DNA of 64,000 nucleotides from CAJXNP01 sp050305935. GTDB taxonomy: Bacteria > Bacteroidota > Bacteroidia > Cytophagales > Cyclobacteriaceae. The notes beneath the pieces were generated by a model. That model made no database searches. It was given only the letters and a program-made list of their open reading frames with translations, and was not told where the DNA came from. This document shows, piece after piece, positions 26,138-34,877 of the stretch. The stretch is from the NCBI GenBank assembly GCA_050305935.1, contig JBNLGG010000016.1, positions 1-64,000 of the forward strand, given 5' to 3'. How positions within the stretch are numbered: the first letter of the stretch is position 1; every line of letters starts with the position of its first letter. Made by a program: the position numbers and the translations under genes.

Positions 26138-26830
26138 ATGAAAAAAGTCGCTGTGCTCTCTGGTGCTGGGGTAAGCGCAGAAAGCGGATTAAAGACTTTT
26201 CGGGATTCCGGAGGCCTATGGGAGGGCTATGATGTTATGGATGTGGCTACTCCGGAAGGATGGGCAAAAAACCCTGATCTTGTATTGGATTTTTATAATG
26301 AACGTAGGAAGCAAGCCCTGCAAGCCAAGCCAAACAAAGCCCACCTCGTACTTGCTGAATTGGAAAAATATTTTGAAGTAAGCATTATTACGCAAAATGT
26401 CGACAACCTGCATGAAATGGCAGGTTCATCAAATGTGATCCATCTTCATGGCGAATTGTTTAAGTCCAGAAGTACGGCGAATGAAACTCTGATCTATGAT
26501 ATCATGGGGTGGGAGTTGAAGAAGGGCGATCTTTGCGAATTAGGATCACAACTGCGCCCACATATCGTGTGGTTTGGCGAGATGGTTCCTATGATGGATG
26601 CAGCGGTTTCAAAGACCCTGGAGGCTGATGTATTTTTGGTAGTTGGAACCTCCCTGCAGGTTTACCCCGCAGCGGGCTTGGTACAATATGTGAAAAGTGG
26701 GGTTCCAATTTACATCGTTGACCCGGTCAAACCGGAGACCTTTTATAAAAATAACATCAAATTTATAGTTGAGAAGGCGGGCAAAGGGATGGAAATCGTA
26801 AAAGAGGAATTGTTAGTGAATTACCTTTAA
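26138..26830 (+). CDS. Sir2-family NAD-dependent protein deacylase (class III-like)
   Basis: 230 aa sirtuin core. NAD binding: 'SGAGVSAESGLKTFR' and 'TQNVDNLHE'. Catalytic His104 lies in 'HLHGE'; 'PHIVWFGE' and 'VGTSLQVYPA' complete the site. Tyr53 and Arg56 ('FYNERR') correspond to the Tyr/Arg pair of CobB and SIRT5 that holds succinyl and malonyl groups, so desuccinylation or demalonylation is likely in addition to or instead of deacetylation. The zinc-finger cysteine pairs seen in CobB are not present between residues 105 and 150. It probably stands alone, because the following gene (26903) is unrelated. Confidence 0.92.
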   Translation: MKKVAVLSGAGVSAESGLKTFRDSGGLWEGYDVMDVATPEGWAKNPDLVLDFYNERRKQALQAKPNKAHLVLAELEKYFEVSIITQNVDNLHEMAGSSNVIHLHGELFKSRSTANETLIYDIMGWELKKGDLCELGSQLRPHIVWFGEMVPMMDAAVSKTLEADVFLVVGTSLQVYPAAGLVQYVKSGVPIYIVDPVKPETFYKNNIKFIVEKAGKGMEIVKEELLVNYL

Positions 26831-26902
26831 CAATTCTTTTTTTTAGTTTAACAGCATCTTTCTAGATTTAACAATCACTTCGATAAATTAGAATAGCATA
26901 CC

Positions 26903-28387
26903 ATGAAGACCATTTTATTACTAATTCAAGCCCTCATCTTTACGCAAATATGCATTGCACAATCCACCATTACTGAATTTAGCAGTGACAGCACGCTTCG
27001 GTCTACTGGAGAAGCTGGTGCTGGTGGGGAGAAGACCGGTATTTGGAAGACATATAATACCACCGACAATAGCCTGGTGCAGGTGGGAGAATATGTTAAT
27101 GGAAAAAAAGAGGGGGTTTGGCTGGGTTATGATCGTCAAGGAAACGTTCAACTGGAAATCCAATATGCTGGGGGTGCTGCCAATGGAAATTTTAGAAAGT
27201 ATTATCCCGGTAAAATACTCCAAATTGAGGGAGAAATGGAGGAGGGAAAAAAAGAAGGTGTTTGGAAAGAGTATTATGAGAACGGGAGAATAAAAGAATA
27301 TGGTACTTACAAACTCGACAAGAAAGTCGGAAAATGGACAACTTATCATCGTAACGGCGAAATTGAAAGCGAGTCGCGATTTTCAGACAGCAAGTTGGAT
27401 GGAGAATATAAAGAATTTACACAGGAAGGATATTTAAAAAAGCTGGCCAACTATAAGGAAGGTAAATTGTTGGGAGTTTATGAGGAGTATTTTGATTTCG
27501 GGGCGCTCTACATGAAAGGGACATATAGTGACGATCAAAAAACAGGATACTGGAAGGAGTATTATGATGATGGCTATTTAAGGAGCGAGACAAATTATAT
27601 CGACGGAGAGCCCACTGGTAAATGGACGTATTATTACCCCTATTCTGTTGTTCAAAAGGAATTATTTTTCGAGAATGGGCTTCCTGACAGTGTGTATATT
27701 GAATACCATCAAAACACCAGAAAAAGTGTGATCGGAGCATATAGTGAAGGCGATAAAACCGGTGTTTGGTACAGTTATCATCCCAATGGAAAGTTGTACA
27801 GCTTTGGGGAATACAAGCAGGATTTAAAGCAGGGTAATTGGAAATACTTCAACGAAAACGGAGTGTTGGTCGCCGAAGGGGAATTTGATATGGGATTAGA
27901 AAATGGACAGTGGTTTTATTATCACCCAAATGGGGCAATAAAAACCATCGGTGAATATAAGGAGGGCGCGGAGGAAGGGCTTTGGGGCTTTTTTCATGAA
28001 AATGGAAATTTGATGAGGGAGTACACCTATCGACAAGGTCTATTAATGAAGGTTAGTAAATACATGACTGTGGTAGGCGATACGATTCAGGAGCTCAAAT
28101 TCAAAAATGGAAACGGTGAAATAAAAAAATATTTTGAGGACGGATCGATCTCTGAAATTGACACATACTTAAACGGATTAAAAAATGGGCCACATAGAGT
28201 TTACAATGAAAAAGGTGTTTTGTTGGCTGAGGGGCAATACTCAGGTGGTTTGAAAGAAGGAGAATGGAAATACTATCACAGCAACGGAAACATCGATTCG
28301 GAAGGAAGCTATTTAAATGATGAACTTACGGGCACCTGGAAGTTTTATGATAAAAGGGGTACTGTCATAGAAATCATTGAATATTAA
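26903..28387 (+). CDS. Secreted MORN-repeat protein
   Basis: 494 aa with signal peptide ('FTQICIAQ'). The rest is about 19 tandem MORN_2-type repeats of 22-25 residues ('G-WK-YY-NG-b--E--Y--G-b-G'), as in the YwqK family. Such repeats make a long beta-sheet rod used for binding lipids or proteins. YwqK members are labelled antitoxins in databases, but the exported form here and the absence of a toxin gene argue against that role. Function unknown. Confidence 0.8.
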   Translation: MKTILLLIQALIFTQICIAQSTITEFSSDSTLRSTGEAGAGGEKTGIWKTYNTTDNSLVQVGEYVNGKKEGVWLGYDRQGNVQLEIQYAGGAANGNFRKYYPGKILQIEGEMEEGKKEGVWKEYYENGRIKEYGTYKLDKKVGKWTTYHRNGEIESESRFSDSKLDGEYKEFTQEGYLKKLANYKEGKLLGVYEEYFDFGALYMKGTYSDDQKTGYWKEYYDDGYLRSETNYIDGEPTGKWTYYYPYSVVQKELFFENGLPDSVYIEYHQNTRKSVIGAYSEGDKTGVWYSYHPNGKLYSFGEYKQDLKQGNWKYFNENGVLVAEGEFDMGLENGQWFYYHPNGAIKTIGEYKEGAEEGLWGFFHENGNLMREYTYRQGLLMKVSKYMTVVGDTIQELKFKNGNGEIKKYFEDGSISEIDTYLNGLKNGPHRVYNEKGVLLAEGQYSGGLKEGEWKYYHSNGNIDSEGSYLNDELTGTWKFYDKRGTVIEIIEY

Positions 28388-28553
28388 TTTGTTCTGTAGC
28401 TAAGAGAATACAGTAAAATGTTGTAAATTAGTTTTACCACTTCAAGTTAAGAAAACCTCCCCAAAACCTATATACCTATACATTTGTCTTAAATGATCCT
28501 GGATTGTTAAAATATAATTCGGGAATGTTTAGGATTTTTTAATGAGGATTCGA

Positions 28554-28593
28554 TAGGTAAAATACCTAGTTGATCTTTTAGGTGAATTACCTA
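28554..28593. promoter_or_regulatory. Twin operator-like palindromes TAGGT-N5-ACCTA
   Basis: TAGGTAAAATACCTA (28554-28568) and TAGGTGAATTACCTA (28579-28593) are two copies of one palindrome with centres 25 bp apart. The second ends 22 bp before the ATG of the T9SS protein at 28616. Two like half-site palindromes at a spacing of about 2.5 helical turns upstream of a gene suggest a dimeric regulator. I did not see the motif elsewhere in the window. Confidence 0.5.
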
Positions 28594-28615
28594 TTAGAGA
28601 AAACAATAGTTATTT

Positions 28616-29749
28616 ATGGGGACGTTTATTTTTAAAAAATTAAGGCTTTTAGTGGCCCTGGTGTTATTAGTGGGTCAACTTGAGTCAAGAGGGCAGACAT
28701 GTACATTGACTGCTAGTGTAAATTGGAACAATGCAAGCGCTCCCGCTTGCTTAGAGGGTGGCGTAGCCAATGACCCTGGAGTACAAATCATTAATATCCC
28801 TTCCGGGATTACCTTAACTTTTGATAGTAACGTAGATACCTGGACGGGAACCAGAACAGACATTTTTGGTACCTTAAGCATTACAGCACCAGGACAAGCA
28901 ACGATTAACAGTAATATTGTTGTTAAGAATGGTGGGTTGCTTTCTATTAGCAGTAAACTCAATATCGGCTCCTCCGGAGGTTGTGGTTATAATTTAATTG
29001 TAGAAAATGGCGGAACTGTCGATATCATTGGAAGTACACCGGATCGACTTAATATTTGTGGTACAGAAATAGCCAGAGGTGGTTCTGCTGGATGTAATCC
29101 ATATCCGGACGGGCCTTTGCCGTATTGTGAACCATCAGGGGGATTTAGCGGCCCGTTGGCACTGGATGAAAATGGCGATAATCCAAGCCTTCTACCTGTT
29201 GAGCTGCTGTATTTTAGAGCAAAGGCTGAAAGTGCAAGTATCCTGCTTTCCTGGAAAACAGCCAGCGAACTAAACAACGATTATTTCACCCTCGAAAAAT
29301 CCAGGAACGGCATACAATATGCATCGATCGGTTCTGTACAGGGCATGGGGACGACGAATGAACCTCAAGTCTATGAATTTGTTGATTCCCGTCCTTATGA
29401 TGGGCTTACCTATTACCGCTTGAAGCAAACAGATTTTGATGGAACGACGGAAATTTTCCGTCCCGTTTCTGTTGACTTTGAGGGAAGCGCAAACAATGTA
29501 GTGCTTTATCCCAACCCCATATCGGGAGCTACCCTTTTTGTTTCAATTTCAAATTTTCCTGCTGTTTCGGACATTGACGTGGAGGTCAAGGACGTATTGG
29601 GAAGGATAGTTTTAAGTTCAAGGGTAAGTACGGACGACGGAGGACAGTTCAACAAAGCATTTGACTTTTCCGAAGTTCCTTCGGGTAGTTATTTTGTCAG
29701 ACTCGGTTCCACCCAATCAAGCGAGCTGTTTAAAATCATTAAGAAATAG
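28616..29749 (+). CDS. T9SS-secreted beta-helix-like surface protein
   Basis: 377 aa. Signal peptide about 1-27 ('LVGQLESRGQ'). Residues 30-170 contain short repeats such as 'GTLSITAPGQATINSNIVVKNGG' pointing to a beta-helix-like shaft. Residues 190-290 form the 'LPVELLYFRAK...ILLSWKTASELNNDYF' domain common in T9SS substrates. The end is a type A sorting domain ('LYPNPISGATLFV' to 'LFKIIKK'). It should be surface attached or released. The twin palindromes 22 bp upstream suggest tight regulation. Confidence 0.82.
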   Translation: MGTFIFKKLRLLVALVLLVGQLESRGQTCTLTASVNWNNASAPACLEGGVANDPGVQIINIPSGITLTFDSNVDTWTGTRTDIFGTLSITAPGQATINSNIVVKNGGLLSISSKLNIGSSGGCGYNLIVENGGTVDIIGSTPDRLNICGTEIARGGSAGCNPYPDGPLPYCEPSGGFSGPLALDENGDNPSLLPVELLYFRAKAESASILLSWKTASELNNDYFTLEKSRNGIQYASIGSVQGMGTTNEPQVYEFVDSRPYDGLTYYRLKQTDFDGTTEIFRPVSVDFEGSANNVVLYPNPISGATLFVSISNFPAVSDIDVEVKDVLGRIVLSSRVSTDDGGQFNKAFDFSEVPSGSYFVRLGSTQSSELFKIIKK

Positions 29750-30018
29750 CTGGAAAGTCAAGAGGTCGATCGGATATCATTAATAGGAAGTCGACTTTAA
29801 TTTTTAATATTCTGGCTTTGACAGCTTTTAATGGTTCGCAGGTGCTCAGTGCCTTGGGAGCATTGAATCCCCAAACAGTCCCGGCATATAACTTGTGGTT
29901 CTAAAGGTTTTAATAGCGATTCCGCTTTAGCAAGTCTCCCAGTAAACAGAATGTTGGGTTTGATAATTTGAATTCCTTGCCATAAATCATTCAGGCATTT
30001 CTAAACGGCGTTCTTACC
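29750..30018. other. Gap without a supported gene
   Basis: Only short open stretches occur; the longest on the plus strand is about 30 codons ending at about 29910 and matches nothing I know. No palindrome or terminator stands out. It adjoins a decayed gene and is probably relic DNA. Confidence 0.4.
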
Positions 30019-30436
30019 ATGGATAAGAAGATTGTAAAAAAGTATCCAAAAGATGATTTTCAGTAGTCTGGAAATGAGATGTTTGTATCCGTTTAGAAAA
30101 TTGTTTTCGGGGTCTTCCTGGTGTGATTGATCCGCATCAAAGGCCCTGGATCAATGTGGAAGCAGCTTTTGGCAAAGCCATTGTAGAAAAGGTTGCTTAC
30201 GCCCCTCCGGAGCCCTGTCAATTTTTAGGGAAGGTTTGAAAGAAAAAGCCAATGAAACGACCATCGAATTGACGATGATCGGCCCACTGTTAATTTCAGG
30301 TAAAATTCTTCTGAAAAGAAGCGTTGGCAAGGCAAAGTAGCTGGAAAAAAAGGTGATGGCATTCTGCCGATGTGTGAATTCTAAGAATAAACCTTTCTGT
30401 AACGACTCTCACAAAATAGTTGGGTTTAAATCCTGA
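30019..30436 (+). pseudogene. Decayed Fer4_19 + CDGSH iron-sulfur protein gene
   Basis: The ATG at 30019 opens 'MDKKIVKKYPKDDF'. After a frameshift near 30060, 'DVCIRLENCFRGLPGVIDPH' and 'RPWINVEAAFGKAIVEKV' follow, the divergent 4Fe-4S domain (Fer4_19) of small ferredoxin-like proteins. After a second frameshift near 30220 come 'TTIELTMIGPLLISGKILL' and 'CRCVNSKNKPFCNDSHKIVG', a CDGSH 2Fe-2S domain (C-x-C-x2-S-x3-P-x-C-x2-S-H). In-frame stops interrupt at 'VVWK*' and 'GKAK*'. All parts lie in family order across 418 bp, so this was a complete gene that is now dead. Confidence 0.8.
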
Positions 30437-30550
30437 CAAGTAGTTAATTTCCAAAATTACTTTTCAAAACACCCGCGTTTTTTTTATAGAAATGATAAAA
30501 ATGATATATTTCAAACAGTATCTTTATTTGCCCCAAAACGCACATAGTAA

Positions 30551-31108
30551 ATGAAAGTCAAAGGAACAGTACTTACATCTATAGATCGGTTTGTGAAGGA
30601 TAATTTTCCGAATAGGTATAAGGATTGGAAAGGAAAGTTGTCCGAGGAGTCGCAAAAATTGTACAATGACTCTATCATGGCAACACAATGGTATGATGTT
30701 AGCGCAGGTGTTATTGAACCTACCAAATTGATGGGAAATATGTTCTACGACTTTAATGTAAAAAAAGCAGCATTTGCCTCCGGGGATTATAGTGCTAAGG
30801 TTGCCTTGACGGGAATCTATAAGGTTTTTATACTTATAAGTACACCAGCATTTATGGTGGCAAGAGCTGGTAAAATCATGTCCTCTTTTTACGATCAGGC
30901 TGTGATTCAGGTAGTAGATAAACGTTCAAATGGGATTACCCTGCATATGACCGAATTTCCCGGTGCTAACGAAATCCTGGATTATCGAATAGCAGGTTGG
31001 ATGGATAGGGCATTAACTATCTGTGGCTGCAAAGAACTGCAAACCAAAGTCACTAGAAGCATCGCCAAAGGGGATCCCCTTACTGAATTTGTAATAGATT
31101 GGGGATAA
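30551..31108 (+). CDS. Conserved hypothetical, TIGR02265/DUF2378-like
   Basis: 185 aa cytoplasmic protein without signal or TM segment. Features seen: 'MKVKGTVLTSIDRFVKDNFP', 'YDVSAGVIEPTKLMGNMFY', 'YKVFILISTPAFMVARAGKIM', and 'LHMTEFPGANEILDYRIAGWMDRAL'. This resembles the fold of the Myxococcus-paralogous domain TIGR02265 (DUF2378), distantly related to haem-NO-binding and V4R-type domains. No haem His is obvious. Possibly a small sensory or chaperone-like protein; function unknown. Confidence 0.55.
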   Translation: MKVKGTVLTSIDRFVKDNFPNRYKDWKGKLSEESQKLYNDSIMATQWYDVSAGVIEPTKLMGNMFYDFNVKKAAFASGDYSAKVALTGIYKVFILISTPAFMVARAGKIMSSFYDQAVIQVVDKRSNGITLHMTEFPGANEILDYRIAGWMDRALTICGCKELQTKVTRSIAKGDPLTEFVIDWG

Positions 31109-31168
31109 GGGATTTTTTTTAGAAATTGCTGCTTTAATTTTCGCAAATAGTCTCCCAACCACATTTTA

Positions 31169-32233
31169 ATGAAAAGAAATAAATTCAGGAAAATGGTTGT
31201 TTTCCTGTTTCTTTTAACCTTGCTCAGCTATCTGAGTATTTTCGTATCACCCGCAGTTTTTTGGCCAATTGGCCTGATTAACTACATCATTCCACTGTTT
31301 ATAGGTGCACAGTTGATATTGATCTGTATCATTTTGTTTAAGAGAAAGTGGCGTAAACTCATCATCTTTCCCATCATTGCCTTGTCAGTTGGTTTTTATT
31401 TTATTGATACGACATTTAATATTCCCTTTGAGTCGAATGACACAATCGACGAAACTTCCTTTACTGTATTGAGTTTTAATGCACGCTATTTTCGGAAAAG
31501 AAAAGGTTATAGCAAGTTTCAACCCGAGACAATACATTGGGTTGTAGATGAACCTTCAGGGATAAAATGTTTCCAGGAATACTCTTCCAACCCAACTTCC
31601 GAGCAAACCGATGTGTTTAAAAGATTAACTGCGAAAGGGTTTGATAGCCATATTTTAAAGTTAGAAAATGATCTCAATAATAGAGGCATAGCAATTTTTT
31701 CAAAGTTTCCAATCATCAATCGAGGCACTATTATACTAAACGATTTGGAAGGCTCGTATCAAAATAACTGTATATTCACAGATGTATTAATTAAAGGTGA
31801 TACAGTCAGGGTATACAATTTTCATTTAAAATCAATGGGGCTCGCTTTGAGTAAATTCAAAAGACCATCCCAGATTTCAAATGAGTCAAAGGAAACAGTT
31901 ACTAAACTCGGTTCTGCTTCATCAAAACGGGCTGTGGAGCTTGATCTCATTATTGAATCGATCAAAAATTGCCCCTACCCGTATATTTTGGCCTGCGATT
32001 TCAACGAACTTCCTTACGGTAACAATTACTACAAATTGAGAATGGTGGCCGGTAACACATTTGAGGAGGTGGGGAGCGGTTTCGGTTTTACTTTCAATAG
32101 TGTGTTGTTTTTTATTAGGATTGATCATCAATTTTATTCTAAAGGCATTGTCGCTGATAATTTTGAAGTGATTAGAGACGTGAGAAGTTCTGATCACTTT
32201 CCCATAAAAGGCTGGTATTCCCTTCAAAGGTAA
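31169..32233 (+). CDS. Membrane-anchored endonuclease/exonuclease/phosphatase family protein
   Basis: 354 aa. Residues 8-85 hold three TM segments. The catalytic domain follows with all EEP motifs: Asn in 'LSFNARYF', Glu in 'IKCFQEYSS', 'RGIAIFSKFPI', His in 'YNFHLKS', 'DFNELPYGNNYY' with the Asp-x-Asn pair, and 'SDHFPI' at the end. These residues hydrolyse phosphodiesters (DNA, RNA, phospholipid or inositol phosphate). The topology would place the domain outside the cytoplasmic membrane or facing the cytosol depending on TM count. The substrate cannot be predicted. Confidence 0.85.
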   Translation: MKRNKFRKMVVFLFLLTLLSYLSIFVSPAVFWPIGLINYIIPLFIGAQLILICIILFKRKWRKLIIFPIIALSVGFYFIDTTFNIPFESNDTIDETSFTVLSFNARYFRKRKGYSKFQPETIHWVVDEPSGIKCFQEYSSNPTSEQTDVFKRLTAKGFDSHILKLENDLNNRGIAIFSKFPIINRGTIILNDLEGSYQNNCIFTDVLIKGDTVRVYNFHLKSMGLALSKFKRPSQISNESKETVTKLGSASSKRAVELDLIIESIKNCPYPYILACDFNELPYGNNYYKLRMVAGNTFEEVGSGFGFTFNSVLFFIRIDHQFYSKGIVADNFEVIRDVRSSDHFPIKGWYSLQR

Positions 32234-32271
32234 GGGTCGGGCTTTGGCAAACATTATTCATAGTTTTGAGT

Positions 32272-32279
32272 TAACTTTG
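32272..32279 (+). promoter_or_regulatory. ispG: Bacteroidota -7 element before ispG
   Basis: TAACTTTG matches the TAnnTTTG consensus of the Bacteroidota housekeeping sigma factor, 16 bp before the ATG at 32296. A TTG lies 25 bp upstream (32244), farther than the usual spacing. Transcription would start very near the start codon. Confidence 0.4.
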
Positions 32280-32295
32280 CAGCAAATAGTATTTC

Positions 32296-34269
32296 ATGGA
32301 TAGTGCAGAAAATCTCCTTTCGTCTAAAATCTATTGCAACAGCCTGACTACCTATTCCAGGCGGAAAACAAGGGTTGTGAATATTGGCAAGGTGGGAGTG
32401 GGAGGAAATAACCCGATACGTGTTCAATCAATGACGACGGTGGATACGATGGATACCATTGGGTCTGTTGAGCAATCCATTCGAATGATTGAAGCGGGAT
32501 GTGAAATAGTTAGGATTACGGCTCCGAGTATTAAGGAAGCAGCCAATCTCGAAAACATCAAAAAAGAACTTCTCAAAAGAGGATACAATACACCCCTGGT
32601 AGCTGATATTCATTTTACACCAAATGCCGCTGAAGTCGCTGCCAGAATTGTGGAGAAGGTAAGGGTAAACCCCGGGAATTACGCAGACAGGAAGAAATTT
32701 GAGCAGATCGAATATACAAACGATGCCTATCAGGCAGAATTAGATCGCATACGCGATAAGTTTACCCCCCTCGTAAAAATTTGTAAAGAATATGGCACCG
32801 CTATGCGAATTGGCACAAATCACGGATCACTTTCTGACAGGATCATGAGCCGCTACGGTGATACACCCTTGGGTATGGTGGAATCTGCGCTTGAATTTTT
32901 ACGCATCTGTGAAGATTTGAATTACTACGATGTTGTCCTTTCTATGAAAGCAAGCAATACACAGGTAATGGTGCAGGCCTATCGTTTGCTTGTTCAGAAA
33001 CTGGAGGAAGAAGGCTTGCAGCCTTACCCTTTGCACCTTGGTGTGACAGAAGCCGGAGAGGCGGAAGATGGGCGAATAAAATCGGCTGTTGGCATTGGTA
33101 CACTGCTGGAGGACGGGCTGGGAGATACGATCAGGGTATCCCTAACGGAAGATCCGGAATTTGAGGGCCCCGTAGCACAAGAGTTGGTTAATCGATATAC
33201 CCATCGATCGAATCATAAGTTCATTCCGGAGATTATTGACATACCTATAGATCCCTTTTCTTATCAAAAGAGACATACTCGGGAGAGTGGAAATATTGGT
33301 GGAACTAATGTCCCACGAGTGATCACAGACGTTTCCCACATCTCCGGTGTTCAATATAAAGACCTCTCATGCGTGGGCCATATTTATCTTCCTGAACTGG
33401 ATAAGTTTGGGATGAATGACCTGGGGACTGACTACATTTATTCTGGCGATACCCCTATCCCGTTTATGCTTCCCAATGGCTTGAAGGAGATTGTTAATTA
33501 TCCAATTTGGAAAAAACTGGAAGATAGAAATGATAGGTACCCCTTGTTTCAATTGGAAGAATATATTGATGAAGCTGAGAAGAACCAGCAATTAAATTTT
33601 GTATCAGTCTCAATAGATGATTGGGGCAATGAGTTAGAAGAAATCCTGCATGATGGAGGATTGGTGTTGATCTTTCACACAACCAATCGACATGCTCTGC
33701 CGGAATTGCGAAGGCTTTTCTTTTACCTGAAAGAAGTGAATTCAGATGTGCCGGTGATCGTCCAGCGATCTTACCAAGATCTGAACAAAGATCAGGTGTT
33801 GCTCTATACCGCTACGGATGTGGGGGGACTGCTAATTGACGGCTTCGGTGATGGGATTTTTATTAACGGCGATTATTCCGGAGATAAAGATGAAATCAAG
33901 AATGAGATAAAATTTCTGAATGAAACTTCATTTGGAGTATTGCAAGCGGCACGAACCAGGATGTCAAAAACGGAGTATATTTCTTGTCCTTCCTGTGGAA
34001 GAACTCTTTTCGACCTTCAGGAAACGACGGCTATGATCCGTAAAAGGACTGATCATTTGAAAGGTATTAAAATCGGGATCATGGGCTGCATTGTCAATGG
34101 CCCCGGAGAGATGGCGGATGCCGACTATGGGTATGTTGGATCGGGAAAAGGAAAAATTACCCTGTATAAAGGAAAAGAAGTTGTAAAAAAGGGAATCACC
34201 TCAGAAAAAGCCCTTGATGAATTGATCAACATAATCAAAGACCATGGAGACTGGAGAGATCCGGAATAG
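32296..34269 (+). CDS. ispG: 4-hydroxy-3-methylbut-2-enyl diphosphate synthase
   Basis: 657 aa, the long three-domain form known from Bacteroidota, Chlamydiae and plants, against about 370 aa in E. coli. It reduces MEcPP to HMBPP in the non-mevalonate isoprenoid pathway. The N-terminal TIM barrel has 'NPIRVQSMTTVDTMDT' and 'PLVADIHFTPNAAEVA'. The inserted middle domain covers about 290-550. The C-terminal 4Fe-4S domain supplies Cys ligands in 'SCPSCGRTLFDLQ' and 'IMGCIVNGPGEMADADYG'. The gene leads a compact cluster with the DUF6728 and MmcQ genes. Confidence 0.96.
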   Translation: MDSAENLLSSKIYCNSLTTYSRRKTRVVNIGKVGVGGNNPIRVQSMTTVDTMDTIGSVEQSIRMIEAGCEIVRITAPSIKEAANLENIKKELLKRGYNTPLVADIHFTPNAAEVAARIVEKVRVNPGNYADRKKFEQIEYTNDAYQAELDRIRDKFTPLVKICKEYGTAMRIGTNHGSLSDRIMSRYGDTPLGMVESALEFLRICEDLNYYDVVLSMKASNTQVMVQAYRLLVQKLEEEGLQPYPLHLGVTEAGEAEDGRIKSAVGIGTLLEDGLGDTIRVSLTEDPEFEGPVAQELVNRYTHRSNHKFIPEIIDIPIDPFSYQKRHTRESGNIGGTNVPRVITDVSHISGVQYKDLSCVGHIYLPELDKFGMNDLGTDYIYSGDTPIPFMLPNGLKEIVNYPIWKKLEDRNDRYPLFQLEEYIDEAEKNQQLNFVSVSIDDWGNELEEILHDGGLVLIFHTTNRHALPELRRLFFYLKEVNSDVPVIVQRSYQDLNKDQVLLYTATDVGGLLIDGFGDGIFINGDYSGDKDEIKNEIKFLNETSFGVLQAARTRMSKTEYISCPSCGRTLFDLQETTAMIRKRTDHLKGIKIGIMGCIVNGPGEMADADYGYVGSGKGKITLYKGKEVVKKGITSEKALDELINIIKDHGDWRDPE

Positions 34270-34291
34270 TGGGATTAAATGCTAAGAAATA

Positions 34292-34513
34292 ATGGAAGAA
34301 AAGGGAAAAGAAAAGCCTGAAACACTGGGATATTTTCAATTCGGGGAAGTTCTCGCTTATTTCTTTCGAAGAAAGCGCCAAAAGAATTTTTTAAATGAAG
34401 ATGCAAGTGGCAGCACAAAATTTAATATCAGGGCAATGCATTGGGTGAATAAGATTTCCATCATTATGTTTTTGTTGGCTGTTATCGTTTTGGTCATACG
34501 GCATTTGTTTTAG
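34292..34513 (+). CDS. DUF6728 small membrane protein
   Basis: 73 aa. 'GYFQFGEVLAYFFRRK' near the start, 'FNIRAMHWVNKISIIMFL' and one C-terminal TM segment are the hallmarks of DUF6728, a small Bacteroidota-specific family. It begins 22 bp after ispG, and the next gene starts 3 bp after its stop, so the three are co-transcribed. No function is known. Confidence 0.8.
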   Translation: MEEKGKEKPETLGYFQFGEVLAYFFRRKRQKNFLNEDASGSTKFNIRAMHWVNKISIIMFLLAVIVLVIRHLF

Positions 34514-34516
34514 ACT

Positions 34517-34873
34517 ATGAACATTGAGGCTTTTAGAGAGTATTGTCTTCAGAAACCTGGTGTCACCGAAGAACTTCCATTTGGCCCAGAGGCGCTCGTA
34601 TTTAAAGTGATGGGGAAGATGTTTGCCCTGACGGATGTGGATTTTTTTGCAAGCATCAATCTTAAATGTGATCCTGAGCAGGCGGTAGAACTCCGTGAAA
34701 AATATGCTTGCGTTAAGCCGGGGTACCATATGAATAAAAAACATTGGAATACAATTTCAATAGATGGATCGGTATCAGATGAGACGATTTATCAGTGGGT
34801 GGATCATTCGTATGATTTGGTGGTTTCCGGATTGACAAAGAAACTGAAAGAGGAGTTGAGTAATTTGCAATAA
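34517..34873 (+). CDS. MmcQ/YjbR-family protein
   Basis: 118 aa, full length for the family. 'PGVTEELPFGPEALVFKVMGKMFAL', 'INLKCDPEQAVELREKY' and 'PGYHMNKKHWNTI' are the family landmarks. The CyaY-like fold is thought to bind DNA, but no physiological role is established. It ends 4 bp from the convergent XRE gene. Confidence 0.9.
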   Translation: MNIEAFREYCLQKPGVTEELPFGPEALVFKVMGKMFALTDVDFFASINLKCDPEQAVELREKYACVKPGYHMNKKHWNTISIDGSVSDETIYQWVDHSYDLVVSGLTKKLKEELSNLQ

Positions 34874-34877
34874 ACTA

